Origin: Anaerolineales bacterium
Lineage (GTDB): Bacteria > Chloroflexota > Anaerolineae > Anaerolineales > Villigracilaceae
Reading direction: 5' to 3'
Length of the DNA stretch: 40,859 bases
NCBI GenBank assembly: GCA_014379595.1
Contig: JACMLM010000014.1
Span: 1-40,859 of the forward strand
Position 1 is the stretch's first letter. Each line of letters begins with the position of its first letter. Under the pieces are notes generated by a model. That model was not told the DNA's origin, searched no databases, and was given only the letters and a program-made list of their open reading frames with translations. Positions 21,847 to 30,343 of this stretch are shown here, one piece after another. The translations under genes were made by a program, and so were the position numbers.

Positions 21847-24033
21847 ATGAAATTCAAGAAGATGCTCGTTTTGCTCGGTATGATCCTCGTAATCGGCGCA
21901 ATTTTAGCTGCCTGCAGCGGTAACGAAACCACACCTGCCCCGGATGCAACAGCTGCCCCTGTTGTTGCTCCGATTCCAGATACTCCGTATCTGGCTGAAT
22001 GGCAAGGCTCAGGTCACGCGGATATAGCCAGTGAACCTTTCCGCCACTGGGATGCTGAAGACCCTGCTGAAGTACCCACCACTTGTGCCAAATGTCATAC
22101 CAGCGATGGCTATCGTGATTTCCTTGGTGCTGATGGCTCCGAGGCTGGCACGGTGGATATTGCAGTAGCTGCTGATCATGCACAAGGCGTTCAATGTATA
22201 GCCTGCCACAATGCGGTAACAATCTCCAAGACTAGTGTTGTTTTCCCTTCTGGTGTTGAGATCAAAAATATCGGCGATGATGCGCGTTGTATGGAATGTC
22301 ATCAAGGACGCGAGTCCAAGGTCAGTGTAGACGCGCAGATCGAAAAATTTGCAATTACCGATATGGATGCAATTGTTGCTCCCATCAAAGATGAACAGGG
22401 CGAAGATGTGCGCTTTGGTTTCCGTAATGTTCATTACTATGCCGCAGCAGCGACTCTTTACGGCGGCATGACACATGGCGGTTATGAATATGAAGGCAAG
22501 ACTTACGACGCGAAGAATACCCACGTTGAAGGCTACGCCACATGCACAGGCTGTCATGACCCGCACACTCTTGAAGTTAAAATTAATGAATGCGCGAACT
22601 GTCACGAAGATGTTGCCACAGTGGAAGACCTCAAGAATGTCCGCATGGTCTCCTCCAATCCAGACTATGACGGCGATGGCGATGCACAGGAAGGCATGTT
22701 CTATGAAATTGAGAGCCTGCAGGCAACCCTGATGGCTGAGATCCAAAAGTATGCCAAAGATACAGCCGGCACCGGTATAGTATATGATGCTGCTGCATAT
22801 CCTTACTGGTTCGCTGACGCCGATGGCGATGGTGCAGCCGATCAGGGTGATAATGGCTCAGTTGGTTATAACACTTGGACCGCACGCCTGCTCAAAGCCG
22901 CCTATAACTACCAGGTATCTCTCAAAGACCCCGGTGCATTTGCTCATGGCAACAAATACATCGTCCAACTAATTTATGATTCAGTGGAAGACCTTGGCGG
23001 GGACACAAGCACACTCGTCCGTACTGATGCAGGTCACTTCGCCGGCGATACTCTACCCTTCCGCGATTGGGACTTTACCGAAGATGGCGAGCCAAATTAT
23101 GTTGTTCCGTTTGGCTGCGTGAAATGCCATACCGCACAAGGCTTGCCTACTTTTATCAAAGATGGTGGCACAACGGTCGTGACATCCACTGGTACAACCT
23201 CCACCACTGGCGTTCAGTCCCTGCCTTCCAGCAATGGCTTCCTATGCTCTACTTGCCATAATACAGAAGCCTTCCCCGAACGCTATACAGTTGCCTCCGT
23301 TGTCTTCCCCAGCGGCAAATCAGTCAGCTTTGGGGGCAAGGATGCCGATGGTAACTTTATAGCCGACGACTCGAACCTGTGCATCTCCTGTCATATGGGA
23401 CGCGAATCCACGACTAGTGTGAACAGCGCCCTCAGAGGCAAAGAGGATGATACAGTCGATGCGAAGATCCGCTTCAAGAACATCCACTACTTTGCCGCAG
23501 GTGCAACCATCTTCGGTGGTGAAGTGCAAGGCGCTTACACGTATGCGGGCAAGGAATATGTTGGCCAGAACATGCACGCCAGCGAAGAAGGCAAGATGAA
23601 TAAGTGTCAGGATTGTCACGACGTCCATGCGCTTGAACCGAAAATTGAAACTTGCGAAACCTGCCACAACACCACAGACCCAACAACCATCCGCGAGACT
23701 GATGTTGATTACGATGGCGATGGCGATATAACTGAAGGCATCAAAGGCGAAGTTGATACACTCGCAGAAGCCCTGCTTGCTCAACTCCAAATGTATGCAG
23801 CAGCGAACGGCGGCGCAATTAAATACGACACAGTTGCCTATCCTTACTTCTTTGGTGCAGACGACAAAGCCTATGCAGCATGGACTCCTCGCCTGCTTAG
23901 GGCCGCTTTCAACTATCAATACAGCCAGAAAGACCCGGGTGCGTACGTCCACAATCCGAAATTCGTCATTCAATTCCTGATCGACTCGATTGAAGATTTA
24001 GGCGGTGATGTGAGTACGTACACTCGCCCATAA
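21847..24033 (+). CDS. Decahaem c-type cytochrome lipoprotein with internal duplication
   Basis: A 728-residue exported cytochrome. I chose ATG 21847, which has AAGGAA upstream, over the in-frame ATG at 21829. The lipoprotein signal ends LAAC (Cys23). Ten CxxCH haem motifs start at residues 80, 117, 148, 233, 249, and 424, 467, 512, 587, 603, so the second five repeat the first at an offset near 350. Each half also has VVFPSG, CHxGRES, HYxAAxAT, DYDGDGD (possible calcium loop), AYPYxF, KDPGAxxH and EDLGGDxST. The protein is probably anchored outside the cytoplasmic membrane and carries electrons. A membrane multihaem cytochrome and cytochrome b follow. The fold family is not recognised by name. 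Confidence 0.92.
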   Translation: MKFKKMLVLLGMILVIGAILAACSGNETTPAPDATAAPVVAPIPDTPYLAEWQGSGHADIASEPFRHWDAEDPAEVPTTCAKCHTSDGYRDFLGADGSEAGTVDIAVAADHAQGVQCIACHNAVTISKTSVVFPSGVEIKNIGDDARCMECHQGRESKVSVDAQIEKFAITDMDAIVAPIKDEQGEDVRFGFRNVHYYAAAATLYGGMTHGGYEYEGKTYDAKNTHVEGYATCTGCHDPHTLEVKINECANCHEDVATVEDLKNVRMVSSNPDYDGDGDAQEGMFYEIESLQATLMAEIQKYAKDTAGTGIVYDAAAYPYWFADADGDGAADQGDNGSVGYNTWTARLLKAAYNYQVSLKDPGAFAHGNKYIVQLIYDSVEDLGGDTSTLVRTDAGHFAGDTLPFRDWDFTEDGEPNYVVPFGCVKCHTAQGLPTFIKDGGTTVVTSTGTTSTTGVQSLPSSNGFLCSTCHNTEAFPERYTVASVVFPSGKSVSFGGKDADGNFIADDSNLCISCHMGRESTTSVNSALRGKEDDTVDAKIRFKNIHYFAAGATIFGGEVQGAYTYAGKEYVGQNMHASEEGKMNKCQDCHDVHALEPKIETCETCHNTTDPTTIRETDVDYDGDGDITEGIKGEVDTLAEALLAQLQMYAAANGGAIKYDTVAYPYFFGADDKAYAAWTPRLLRAAFNYQYSQKDPGAYVHNPKFVIQFLIDSIEDLGGDVSTYTRP

Positions 24034-24050
24034 GCAAGTCTCTGAAATAA

Positions 24051-24084
24051 AAAAGATGACGTACAGAAATGTACTCATCTTTTT
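24051..24084 (+). terminator. Hairpin with T run between the two cytochrome genes
   Basis: AAAAGATGA and GTACA, separated by one unpaired C, pair with TGTAC and TCATCTTTT around a GAAA loop, then more T residues. It may release part of the transcripts after the decahaem gene. Confidence 0.65.
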
Positions 24085-24111
24085 ATCTTTTTAAATATGA
24101 AGGAGAATGAA

Positions 24112-25269
24112 ATGCACCAAAGGCTGCAAATTCGCCCGCCTCGTTTCTGGACCGTGATTCTGCTCCTCGGTCTCGGGCTTTTGATCTTCGCCCTGGCATC
24201 TTTCTCTTCGCCCGCCCAGGCGGCCCCTATCATCCAAACAGATAAACCTTCCGATGACTTCTGTCTTGCCTGCCATCAGCAAGAAGGATTAGACATTAAA
24301 CTGGGAAGCGAATCCCTTCCCGTCACCATTAACCCAATTCAATTTGGCCTCTCAGTTCACAGCGAAGAAGGAATCGCCTGCGTCGATTGTCACGCGAACA
24401 TCAGTGAATATCCACATCCCGATGTCAAAGAAAAAACCATTCGTGAATTCTCCATTAGCCTCGCTGATACATGCACTGAATGTCACGAAGAGCAATCTAC
24501 AAAAGCACATGATAGTGTCCATCAAACAGCCTTCGACGCAGGCAATGAGAACGCTCCGCTCTGCTCAGACTGCCATAACCCGCACACACAACCACGCATC
24601 ATCGGCCAGGAAAGCGGACTCTTAACCATCGCTGCGCGCAAGGATGTCCCTGCCACCTGTGCGCAGTGCCATACGGAAACATATGGTCAGTACAAGAACA
24701 GCGTGCATGGTGCAGCACTTGCCGATGGAAATACAGATGTACCCACTTGTACTGACTGTCACGGCGTACACAACATTGATGATCCCACCACAGCATCCTT
24801 CCGCAACAACAGCCCCGCTCTGTGTGCAGATTGTCATGATGATCCTGCAATCATGGATAAATACGGACTCTCCACCAAAGTGACAGAGACCTATTTAGCG
24901 GATTTTCATGGCACAACTGTAACCCTCTTTGAACAGCAATTCCCCGGTCAGGAAACCAACATGGCGGTTTGCAGTGATTGTCATGGCGTGCATGACGTCG
25001 CCAAAGTAGATACTGCTGAAACAGGAATCGCCTTGGGCGAAAACCTTCTTGTGAAATGTCAGCATTGCCATCCAGATGCCACCGCCAACTTCTCCGCCGC
25101 ATGGATGGGTCATTCTGAGCCAAGCCCTGAACATTATCCGATCGTCTATTACGTAGACCTGTTTTATAAGTTCTTTATTCCTGCCGTGATCGGCGGCATG
25201 ATCTTTTTCATTCTGACCGATATCTACAGACGGTTCATCAACCGCGCGAAAGGAGCAAAGCACTCATGA
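24112..25269 (+). CDS. Nine-haem membrane-anchored c-type cytochrome
   Basis: A 385-residue exported cytochrome. ATG 24112 is chosen because AAGGAG (24100-24105) lies 6 nt before it, rather than the ATG at 24097. A hydrophobic segment (about 13-33) followed by AQA looks like a cleavable signal. Nine CxxCH motifs start at residues 51, 90, 121, 151, 183, 213, 238, 287 and 316, with extra histidines (VHQ, SVHG, DFHG, MGHSEP) that can act as second haem ligands. A C-terminal span (about 348-368) anchors it. This resembles cytochrome c3/DmsE-type multihaem electron carriers. It overlaps the cytochrome b gene by 4 nt (ATGA), so the two are likely subunits of one complex. Confidence 0.92.
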   Translation: MHQRLQIRPPRFWTVILLLGLGLLIFALASFSSPAQAAPIIQTDKPSDDFCLACHQQEGLDIKLGSESLPVTINPIQFGLSVHSEEGIACVDCHANISEYPHPDVKEKTIREFSISLADTCTECHEEQSTKAHDSVHQTAFDAGNENAPLCSDCHNPHTQPRIIGQESGLLTIAARKDVPATCAQCHTETYGQYKNSVHGAALADGNTDVPTCTDCHGVHNIDDPTTASFRNNSPALCADCHDDPAIMDKYGLSTKVTETYLADFHGTTVTLFEQQFPGQETNMAVCSDCHGVHDVAKVDTAETGIALGENLLVKCQHCHPDATANFSAAWMGHSEPSPEHYPIVYYVDLFYKFFIPAVIGGMIFFILTDIYRRFINRAKGAKHS

Positions 25270-26120
25270 ATACGGTGACACAAACATACTTGCGCTTTCC
25301 GCTTGCACGCCGCATTGAACATTGGGTGATGATGCTTTCCTTCACAACATTGGGCCTGACAGGCATTCCACAAAAATTCTCAACTTCGAATATTTCCATC
25401 TCTGTCATACAGGCACTTGGCGGTATTGAAGTTTTACGCACCATTCATCACACAGCTGCTGTTGTATTGTTGCTTGGCTCGGCATGGCACTTGCTTGTGA
25501 TGGGATATAGCGTTTTCGTTCTCAGAGACAAGCTATCTATGCTACCCACTTTGCAGGATGCAAAAGACGGTATGCATGCTTTGTTCTACAACATCGGCTT
25601 TGCGAAGACCTATCCGAAAATGGGGCGTTACACATTTGAAGAAAAAATGGAATATTGGGCTTTCATTTGGGGGACTGCTGTCATGACCATCACTGGTTTT
25701 CTGATGTGGAACCCGATCACTTCAACTAAATACCTGCCCGGTGAATTTGTCCCTGCTGCGAGAGCTGCACATGGCGGTGAAGCTGTGCTGGCTGTGCTGG
25801 CCATTCTGATATGGCATATGTATGGTGTGCATATTAAACGCCAGAACAAATCCATGTTCAACGGAAAGCAAACTGAGCAGGAGATGCTGCACGAACATCC
25901 TCTTGAATTGGCCGATATCAAAGCTGGGGTTATCGCAGACCGCCGACCCGACGCCGCGACTCTTCGCAAACGTCAGATGATCTATTACCCCATCGCTGCC
26001 ATCCTGACCGTTGCCATGCTCGGCGGAATCTATGGCTTTATCAACATTGAAGAAACCGCACTGAAGACCGTTCCTCCTATTTCACAATCTGTTGAAGCGA
26101 CAGCAACATCAGCGCCGTAG
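25266..26120 (+). CDS. Cytochrome b subunit, formate dehydrogenase gamma/cytb561-like
   Basis: The 284-residue membrane protein has five hydrophobic segments (about 20-36, 58-80, 131-148, 170-189 and 238-258). Histidines placed for haem b are His19 (ARRIEHWVMM), His61/62 (IHHTAAV), His75 (SAWHLL), His169 (AAHGG) and His184/189 (WHMYGVHI), matching the pattern of FdnI-type cytochrome b subunits that exchange electrons with quinol. It lacks partner dehydrogenase genes; instead it is translationally coupled to a nine-haem cytochrome c. The pair probably moves electrons between the quinone pool and outer cytochromes. The direction is not shown by sequence. Confidence 0.88.
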   Translation: MNTVTQTYLRFPLARRIEHWVMMLSFTTLGLTGIPQKFSTSNISISVIQALGGIEVLRTIHHTAAVVLLLGSAWHLLVMGYSVFVLRDKLSMLPTLQDAKDGMHALFYNIGFAKTYPKMGRYTFEEKMEYWAFIWGTAVMTITGFLMWNPITSTKYLPGEFVPAARAAHGGEAVLAVLAILIWHMYGVHIKRQNKSMFNGKQTEQEMLHEHPLELADIKAGVIADRRPDAATLRKRQMIYYPIAAILTVAMLGGIYGFINIEETALKTVPPISQSVEATATSAP

Positions 26121-26155
26121 GCATAAGCGTACATAAGTATATAGATATGGATGTA

Positions 26156-26189
26156 AAAACGAGTCGTCACAATAGACGACTCGTTTTTT
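26156..26189 (+). terminator. Terminator of the cytochrome cluster
   Basis: AAAACGAGTCGTC pairs perfectly with GACGACTCGTTTT around ACAATA and is followed by TT. It lies 35 nt after the cytochrome b stop. Confidence 0.9.
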
Positions 26190-26224
26190 ATACTTGTTTA
26201 CCAGTTTACGTGTTTACTTTTTCC

Positions 26225-27133
26225 TTACTCTTCCTGATGTCTTATACGCCCACCACACACTCGGCAGAATCGATCACCAGATTTTGCACGGGCCCCGCAT
26301 TGTGGACAATATGATTCTTCGGCACTTTCTTCCTCAACTTGTGCGCGTGCCCTACGCCGTGATTTTTTAGAAGTACCGCGCCCTGCCCAACCCCAATAAT
26401 AAGCAAAACCACCTACAATAATTGCAACTCCCATCCCTACCAACAGATAGGGCAGTGTATTGCTAAACGACATACGTCCCGGCGTATCCTCGCTTATATT
26501 AACAGGTTCAATTGTAAGCTGTGAAATACTAAATACATCTGATCGTTTTTCGTAACTTAAGTCAAATGAGAATTTTTCGCTGATAGCAATCGCACCAAAA
26601 TCAGCCTGATAGTATTGCAATTTATCTGAATGAACGCCATCACTTTGCAGCGCAGGCGATGTTTTCAACTTGCTGGCATCGAAAGGTTGCTGCACTGTCA
26701 CAATAAAGTTTTGGACTATGTAATCATTTAACCATTCATAATGATAGGAACGGGAGCTTCCATCTTTTTTTAAGCTGGGGTCATAATATTCCAACTGAAT
26801 GGCATGCCCAGTGGCTTGGATCGAAACGACCAACCAATTATTATCCACTTTGGTTGAAAATTGCACACCCTGATCGGTTACCTCATCCAGAGATGGCCCA
26901 ACCGCCACCACCAGCGGATTTTCAACATCTGCTGGTATTTTCAAATTAATTACAGATGGCAGGGATGTTTCAGGAGATAGCGTAATGTAATTGATAACAA
27001 GCATTTCAGCTTTATCATACTCAGGCCAGAATTGAACATTTACATTTGAAAAAATTACACCAGTTTGTGCGGATGTTATGGATGGAAATATAAAGAATAT
27101 CCCCACAATCAATACTAAGAACCACCTGCGCAT
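26225..27133 (-). CDS. Exported single-span protein with C-terminal zinc ribbon
   Basis: A 302-residue protein of unknown function. I chose ATG 27133, preceded by GGAGG at 5 nt, instead of the TTG at 27145. It has a signal peptide (about 1-22, ending ITSAQ), an outer beta-rich domain of about 190 residues, a span (about 226-247), a basic stretch (KKSRRRAR) and a zinc ribbon CPQC...CRVC (about 276-296) on the cytoplasmic side. The topology is deduced from the signal and basic charges. It is a single gene convergent with the cytochrome cluster. I do not recognise the outer domain. Confidence 0.75.
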   Translation of the reverse strand: MRRWFLVLIVGIFFIFPSITSAQTGVIFSNVNVQFWPEYDKAEMLVINYITLSPETSLPSVINLKIPADVENPLVVAVGPSLDEVTDQGVQFSTKVDNNWLVVSIQATGHAIQLEYYDPSLKKDGSSRSYHYEWLNDYIVQNFIVTVQQPFDASKLKTSPALQSDGVHSDKLQYYQADFGAIAISEKFSFDLSYEKRSDVFSISQLTIEPVNISEDTPGRMSFSNTLPYLLVGMGVAIIVGGFAYYWGWAGRGTSKKSRRRARAQVEEESAEESYCPQCGARAKSGDRFCRVCGGRIRHQEE

Positions 27134-27285
27134 GGATGCCTCCAAACAATAATAGTTTCTTTCACCGCTTTTCCTCTACATTACCAAACTTACTTTAAGA
27201 AATTATGAATAAACATAATTCGAGCTTGGTAACGCATTTGAACACGCGTGCGGTACTATTATCTTACCATGCGACTTTTATTTAA

Positions 27286-28197
27286 TCAGCCTGCCATCCC
27301 TGCCGTTGCATGAACCATTGTCCAACATGCCTTGTTGTATGGAGTGCGAATACCATGTTTCTCGCCACGCTTCATTACCGCCCCGCAGATCGCATCAATT
27401 TCGGTTGGTGCGCCACGGCTTACATCTTGAAACATGGATGAATGATTCATCGCCGTCTGGCGTGCCACATCTTCCACGGCGCTGACAGGATTATTAAATG
27501 GCAAATGAACATGCTCTGCTTCTGCCACTTCAGCAGCCTCACGTGCCAGCGCACCCATCATCTTTCGCGCTTTAGGATGTGATAACAACTCACCATTTGG
27601 AACTCGTAGTAAGGCGGTCAATGGGTTGATCGCAGCATTGATCACCAGCTTGCCCCAGATAAGCGACTCAGCATCATCAACGATCTGCAAATTGAAATTG
27701 GATGAACGAAGAACGGTCTCAAGGGGACCGAGAGCCTGATGCCGCTCTATAGATATGACTCCATCTCCGCCAGCTTTCACCAAACCTGGACCAAGCAAAG
27801 TTGCTCCAGTGGTAGTAATGCCAAGTGCAACACGAGCAGGCCCAAGGTTATGGATGAGCGTTTCACGATTGCCGAGTCCGTTTTGTAGAGTCACTGCGAG
27901 TCCATCGCTTGATAAAGATTGTTTCAGTTGATACGCAGCGCGTTCCGTTTGCCACGATTTGACCAGCACAATCGCAACTTTTGCGCCCTCTACTTCGCGC
28001 GGATCATCTGTGGCATGGACTTTATATGCGCGTTCATTTCCATTTGCATCTAGGATACGCGCGCCGTTTTGCTGCAAAGCATGAAGTCCATGCTTCCACG
28101 TGCCCAGCATCGATACAAAATGACCTGCTTCGCTTAATCGTGCGGCGAACAAAGTAGCTAATGCACCCGTGCCAACTAATAAAATATTCTGGCTCAT
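27286..28197 (-). CDS. panE: 2-dehydropantoate 2-reductase (ketopantoate reductase)
   Basis: PanE reduces ketopantoate to pantoate with NADPH in pantothenate and CoA synthesis. The 303-residue protein has the Rossmann motif ILLVGTGALATLFAARL (4-20), VLVKSWQTERAA (about 79-90), TLQNGLGN (about 104-111) and the catalytic lysine region ESLIWGKLVINAAINPLTAL (about 184-203). The ATG at 28197 overlaps the panB stop (ATGA), and AAGGAAA lies just before it; an upstream in-frame extension to 28224 is inside panB and is rejected. The panB-panE pair makes pantoate; panC and panD are not in the window. Confidence 0.93.
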   Translation of the reverse strand: MSQNILLVGTGALATLFAARLSEAGHFVSMLGTWKHGLHALQQNGARILDANGNERAYKVHATDDPREVEGAKVAIVLVKSWQTERAAYQLKQSLSSDGLAVTLQNGLGNRETLIHNLGPARVALGITTTGATLLGPGLVKAGGDGVISIERHQALGPLETVLRSSNFNLQIVDDAESLIWGKLVINAAINPLTALLRVPNGELLSHPKARKMMGALAREAAEVAEAEHVHLPFNNPVSAVEDVARQTAMNHSSMFQDVSRGAPTEIDAICGAVMKRGEKHGIRTPYNKACWTMVHATAGMAG

Positions 28198-29081
28198 TTT
28201 ATTTCCTTTTGAAACGCCACCCATTCATCATCACTCATTTCAACCGTGTGTTCTTGCGCAGGGAAACGTTTGCTTTCCACATCATCAATATAATCTGTAA
28301 ATGCTTTGTGCATTTCCGCATGGAAGTTTACATATTGCTTGACAAACTTCGGCGTAAAGCGTTCAAAGAGACCGAGCAGATCGTGCGTGACCAGTACCTG
28401 ACCATCACAGCCTGCACCTGCGCCGATACCGATAGTGGGAATGGAAATTTCCTTGGAAATAAATTCTGCCAAACGTGATGGAACAGCTTCAAGAACTAAG
28501 CTAAATACACCAGCTTCTTCCAGGATTTTCGCATCTTCAAGTAAACGTTTCGCAGCAGATGCAGTTTTTCCTTGAGCGCGGAACCCACCTAATTGATGTA
28601 CAGACTGCGGTGTAAGCCCAAGATGACCCATCACAGGAATGCCCGCGCCAACAATCGCGCGGACTGCATCAACGCGTTCGCGCCCGCCTTCAAGTTTGAC
28701 AGCATCCATGCCGCCGTTTTGTAAAAAGCGGCCCGCGTTGCGAACAGCTTCTTCAGTTGAAACTTGATAGGACATAAAAGGCATATCGCCAATAAGCAAT
28801 GAAGATTTTGCACCGCGAGCTACGGCGCGTGCATGATGCAGCATTTCATCCATGGTGACCGGCAAAGTATTTTCATAGCCAAGCACCACCATCCCGAGCG
28901 AATCGCCCACGAGAATGCAATCAATACCAGCCTGATCCATCGCCATGGCCGTGGGATAGTCATAGGCTGTAAGCATGGTGATCGGTTCCCCACGTTCCTT
29001 CTTCTGACGGAACGTAAGCGTAGTCACCTTTTTGCGTGAAGCGTTTTGTGACGTAGTTGTGGAAACAGTTGTTGTTGACAT
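28194..29081 (-). CDS. panB: 3-methyl-2-oxobutanoate hydroxymethyltransferase
   Basis: PanB transfers a hydroxymethyl group from 5,10-methylene-THF to 2-oxoisovalerate, giving ketopantoate. The 295-residue protein has MLTAYDYPTAMAMDQAGID (about 36-54), VGDSLGMVVLGYENT (about 58-72), the metal-binding Asp in LIGDMPFMSY (about 97-106), GHLGLTPQSVHQLGG (about 150-164) and IGIGAGAGCDGQVLVTHDLLG (about 213-233). ATG 29081 is preceded by GGAGGG; the frame opens at a TTG at 29114 that is not used. The first 20 residues are a T/S-rich tail not usual in the family. It is coupled to panE by a 4-nt overlap. Confidence 0.95.
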   Translation of the reverse strand: MSTTTVSTTTSQNASRKKVTTLTFRQKKERGEPITMLTAYDYPTAMAMDQAGIDCILVGDSLGMVVLGYENTLPVTMDEMLHHARAVARGAKSSLLIGDMPFMSYQVSTEEAVRNAGRFLQNGGMDAVKLEGGRERVDAVRAIVGAGIPVMGHLGLTPQSVHQLGGFRAQGKTASAAKRLLEDAKILEEAGVFSLVLEAVPSRLAEFISKEISIPTIGIGAGAGCDGQVLVTHDLLGLFERFTPKFVKQYVNFHAEMHKAFTDYIDDVESKRFPAQEHTVEMSDDEWVAFQKEIK

Positions 29082-29323
29082 GGTACCCTCCGATAATGGT
29101 AGAGTCCTTTTCAATGTGCTGACACCCTAAATATGCACACGATTTCGGTTTGATTGGTTTAACGTCGTCACGTTCGATTTGATACATGCGACTTCTACAT
29201 TATTCCATAAAAACGGGTTTTCTGCTATATAGTACTGCATGATCTTTGACAATGATATAAAATGATTTCTTACAGAATACAAAATTATTTTAGCATTTTT
29301 CACGAAAGCTAAGGAGTACTTAA

Positions 29324-29884
29324 ATGGATACAAAAAAAATCATACGTGCAGTTGGCAGTGGATTTGCTGGTTTTCTTGTACTCCTTTGCGCAGAGGGTGT
29401 TTTCCTTCTTGCTTTATCGTCTTCCTTCGACCTTTTTGGAGGTTCCCACATCCCCGTACTAATATGGTTTCTATTGACAATTCTGATACCACCGCTTGTT
29501 ATTTTGGCATCCGCACTACCCGCTATTATCATCAGTGGTGACAAAAAGACCAGCTTGATCTCTGGAATCATTGCCTGTATTTTCGTAGTAATTATTTTCA
29601 TTCAACCATTTGAGGAATCACGCGGAGTTTTTGACGTGACTGAAAGCCTTGCCTTTATTACTGCCATTGGTTTCTCAATGCTGATGTCGAGTTTTCAACC
29701 CGCCAAAGGTCGAAAAAAGCGAATGGTTATTATTTTAGTTGTTTGGGTAGTTTTTTCAATTTTAGGTCTTGTAATTGCAAGCCTATCGCAAATTGGAGGA
29801 GGTTTGACAGTCCTGTTGGCTTGGCTCGTATTACCAGCAATAGCAGCACATCTTCAGTCCGAAATAGATATTTTTTCAGGCTAA
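29324..29884 (+). CDS. Hypothetical multi-span membrane protein
   Basis: The 186-residue protein has about five hydrophobic segments (about 9-32, 43-68, 75-93, 109-122 and 132-175, the last probably two spans). Between spans there are short loops with ISGDKKTS and a basic QPAKGRKKR turn. No family is recognised. GGAG stands about 9 nt before the ATG. It is a single gene, divergent from panB. The function is unknown. Confidence 0.7.
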   Translation: MDTKKIIRAVGSGFAGFLVLLCAEGVFLLALSSSFDLFGGSHIPVLIWFLLTILIPPLVILASALPAIIISGDKKTSLISGIIACIFVVIIFIQPFEESRGVFDVTESLAFITAIGFSMLMSSFQPAKGRKKRMVIILVVWVVFSILGLVIASLSQIGGGLTVLLAWLVLPAIAAHLQSEIDIFSG

Positions 29885-30073
29885 CGTAAGAATTTCAACT
29901 AGATGAGAAATATCCACCCGAAGAGTATTTCCCAAGAGTTTCGAACTGAAATCCCTTGGGCGAAGATCGTAAAAAATCCCCTTAATAAATCCTAAATTCA
30001 ATTTATCCATCAAAAAATAGCAGTATAATTTAATTGAGAAATTTTCAAGAAACTATTATAAGGAGAGACTTGT

Positions 30074-30292
30074 ATGCGAAGAATGTTTGGTTTTCTAATT
30101 GGAATTTTGGTTGGCTCGTTGGTAGGTTCCACAGTGGCTTTGCTGATGGCACCTGAATCCGGCGAGGACTTGCGTAGTCAACTCCGCGACCGTGGGCAAA
30201 GCTTTATGAATGATATTCGTCATACCGCGGATTCGCGCCGCATTGAATTGCGTGGACGGCTTGAATCCTTGCGAGCGCCGAGAGAGATGTAA
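30074..30292 (+). CDS. YtxH-like small membrane protein
   Basis: The 72-residue protein starts with a glycine-rich span (MFGFLIGILVGSLVGSTVALL, about 4-24), then APESGEDLRSQLRDRG and a charged helix. This matches the YtxH pattern (GxxxGxxxGLLxAPxSGxxxR). YtxH-like proteins are associated with general stress, with no known activity. GGAG precedes the ATG by 7-8 nt. It ends 7 nt before a repeat-like hairpin. Confidence 0.75.
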   Translation: MRRMFGFLIGILVGSLVGSTVALLMAPESGEDLRSQLRDRGQSFMNDIRHTADSRRIELRGRLESLRAPREM

Positions 30293-30299
30293 TTTTTGA

Positions 30300-30343
30300 T
30301 GTAGGGTCATCCTGCCCAAGGGAAGGGAAACCCTGCCCCTACA
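30300..30343. repeat. REP-like hairpin element overlapping a gene end
   Basis: TGTAGGG (30300-30306) pairs with CCCTACA (30337-30343), enclosing C- and G-rich words (CCTGCCC, GGGAAGGG, CCCTGCCCC). The element contains the stop codon of the glycosyltransferase gene. It resembles the dispersed GTAGGGGCAGGG-type repeats seen in many bacteria; copy number is not testable here. Confidence 0.45.

Noticed and set aside
22009-22746. Long antisense frame of 245 codons within the decahaem gene
   Set aside because: It is opposite a gene with ten haem motifs, and its composition mirrors CxxCH codons. No ribosome site or family match.
23320-23973. Antisense frame of 217 codons within the second half of the decahaem gene
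   Set aside because: Same reason: a shadow of the duplicated haem unit.
24599-25263. Antisense frames within the nine-haem cytochrome gene
   Set aside because: They lie opposite regularly spaced CxxCH codons and have no supporting signals.
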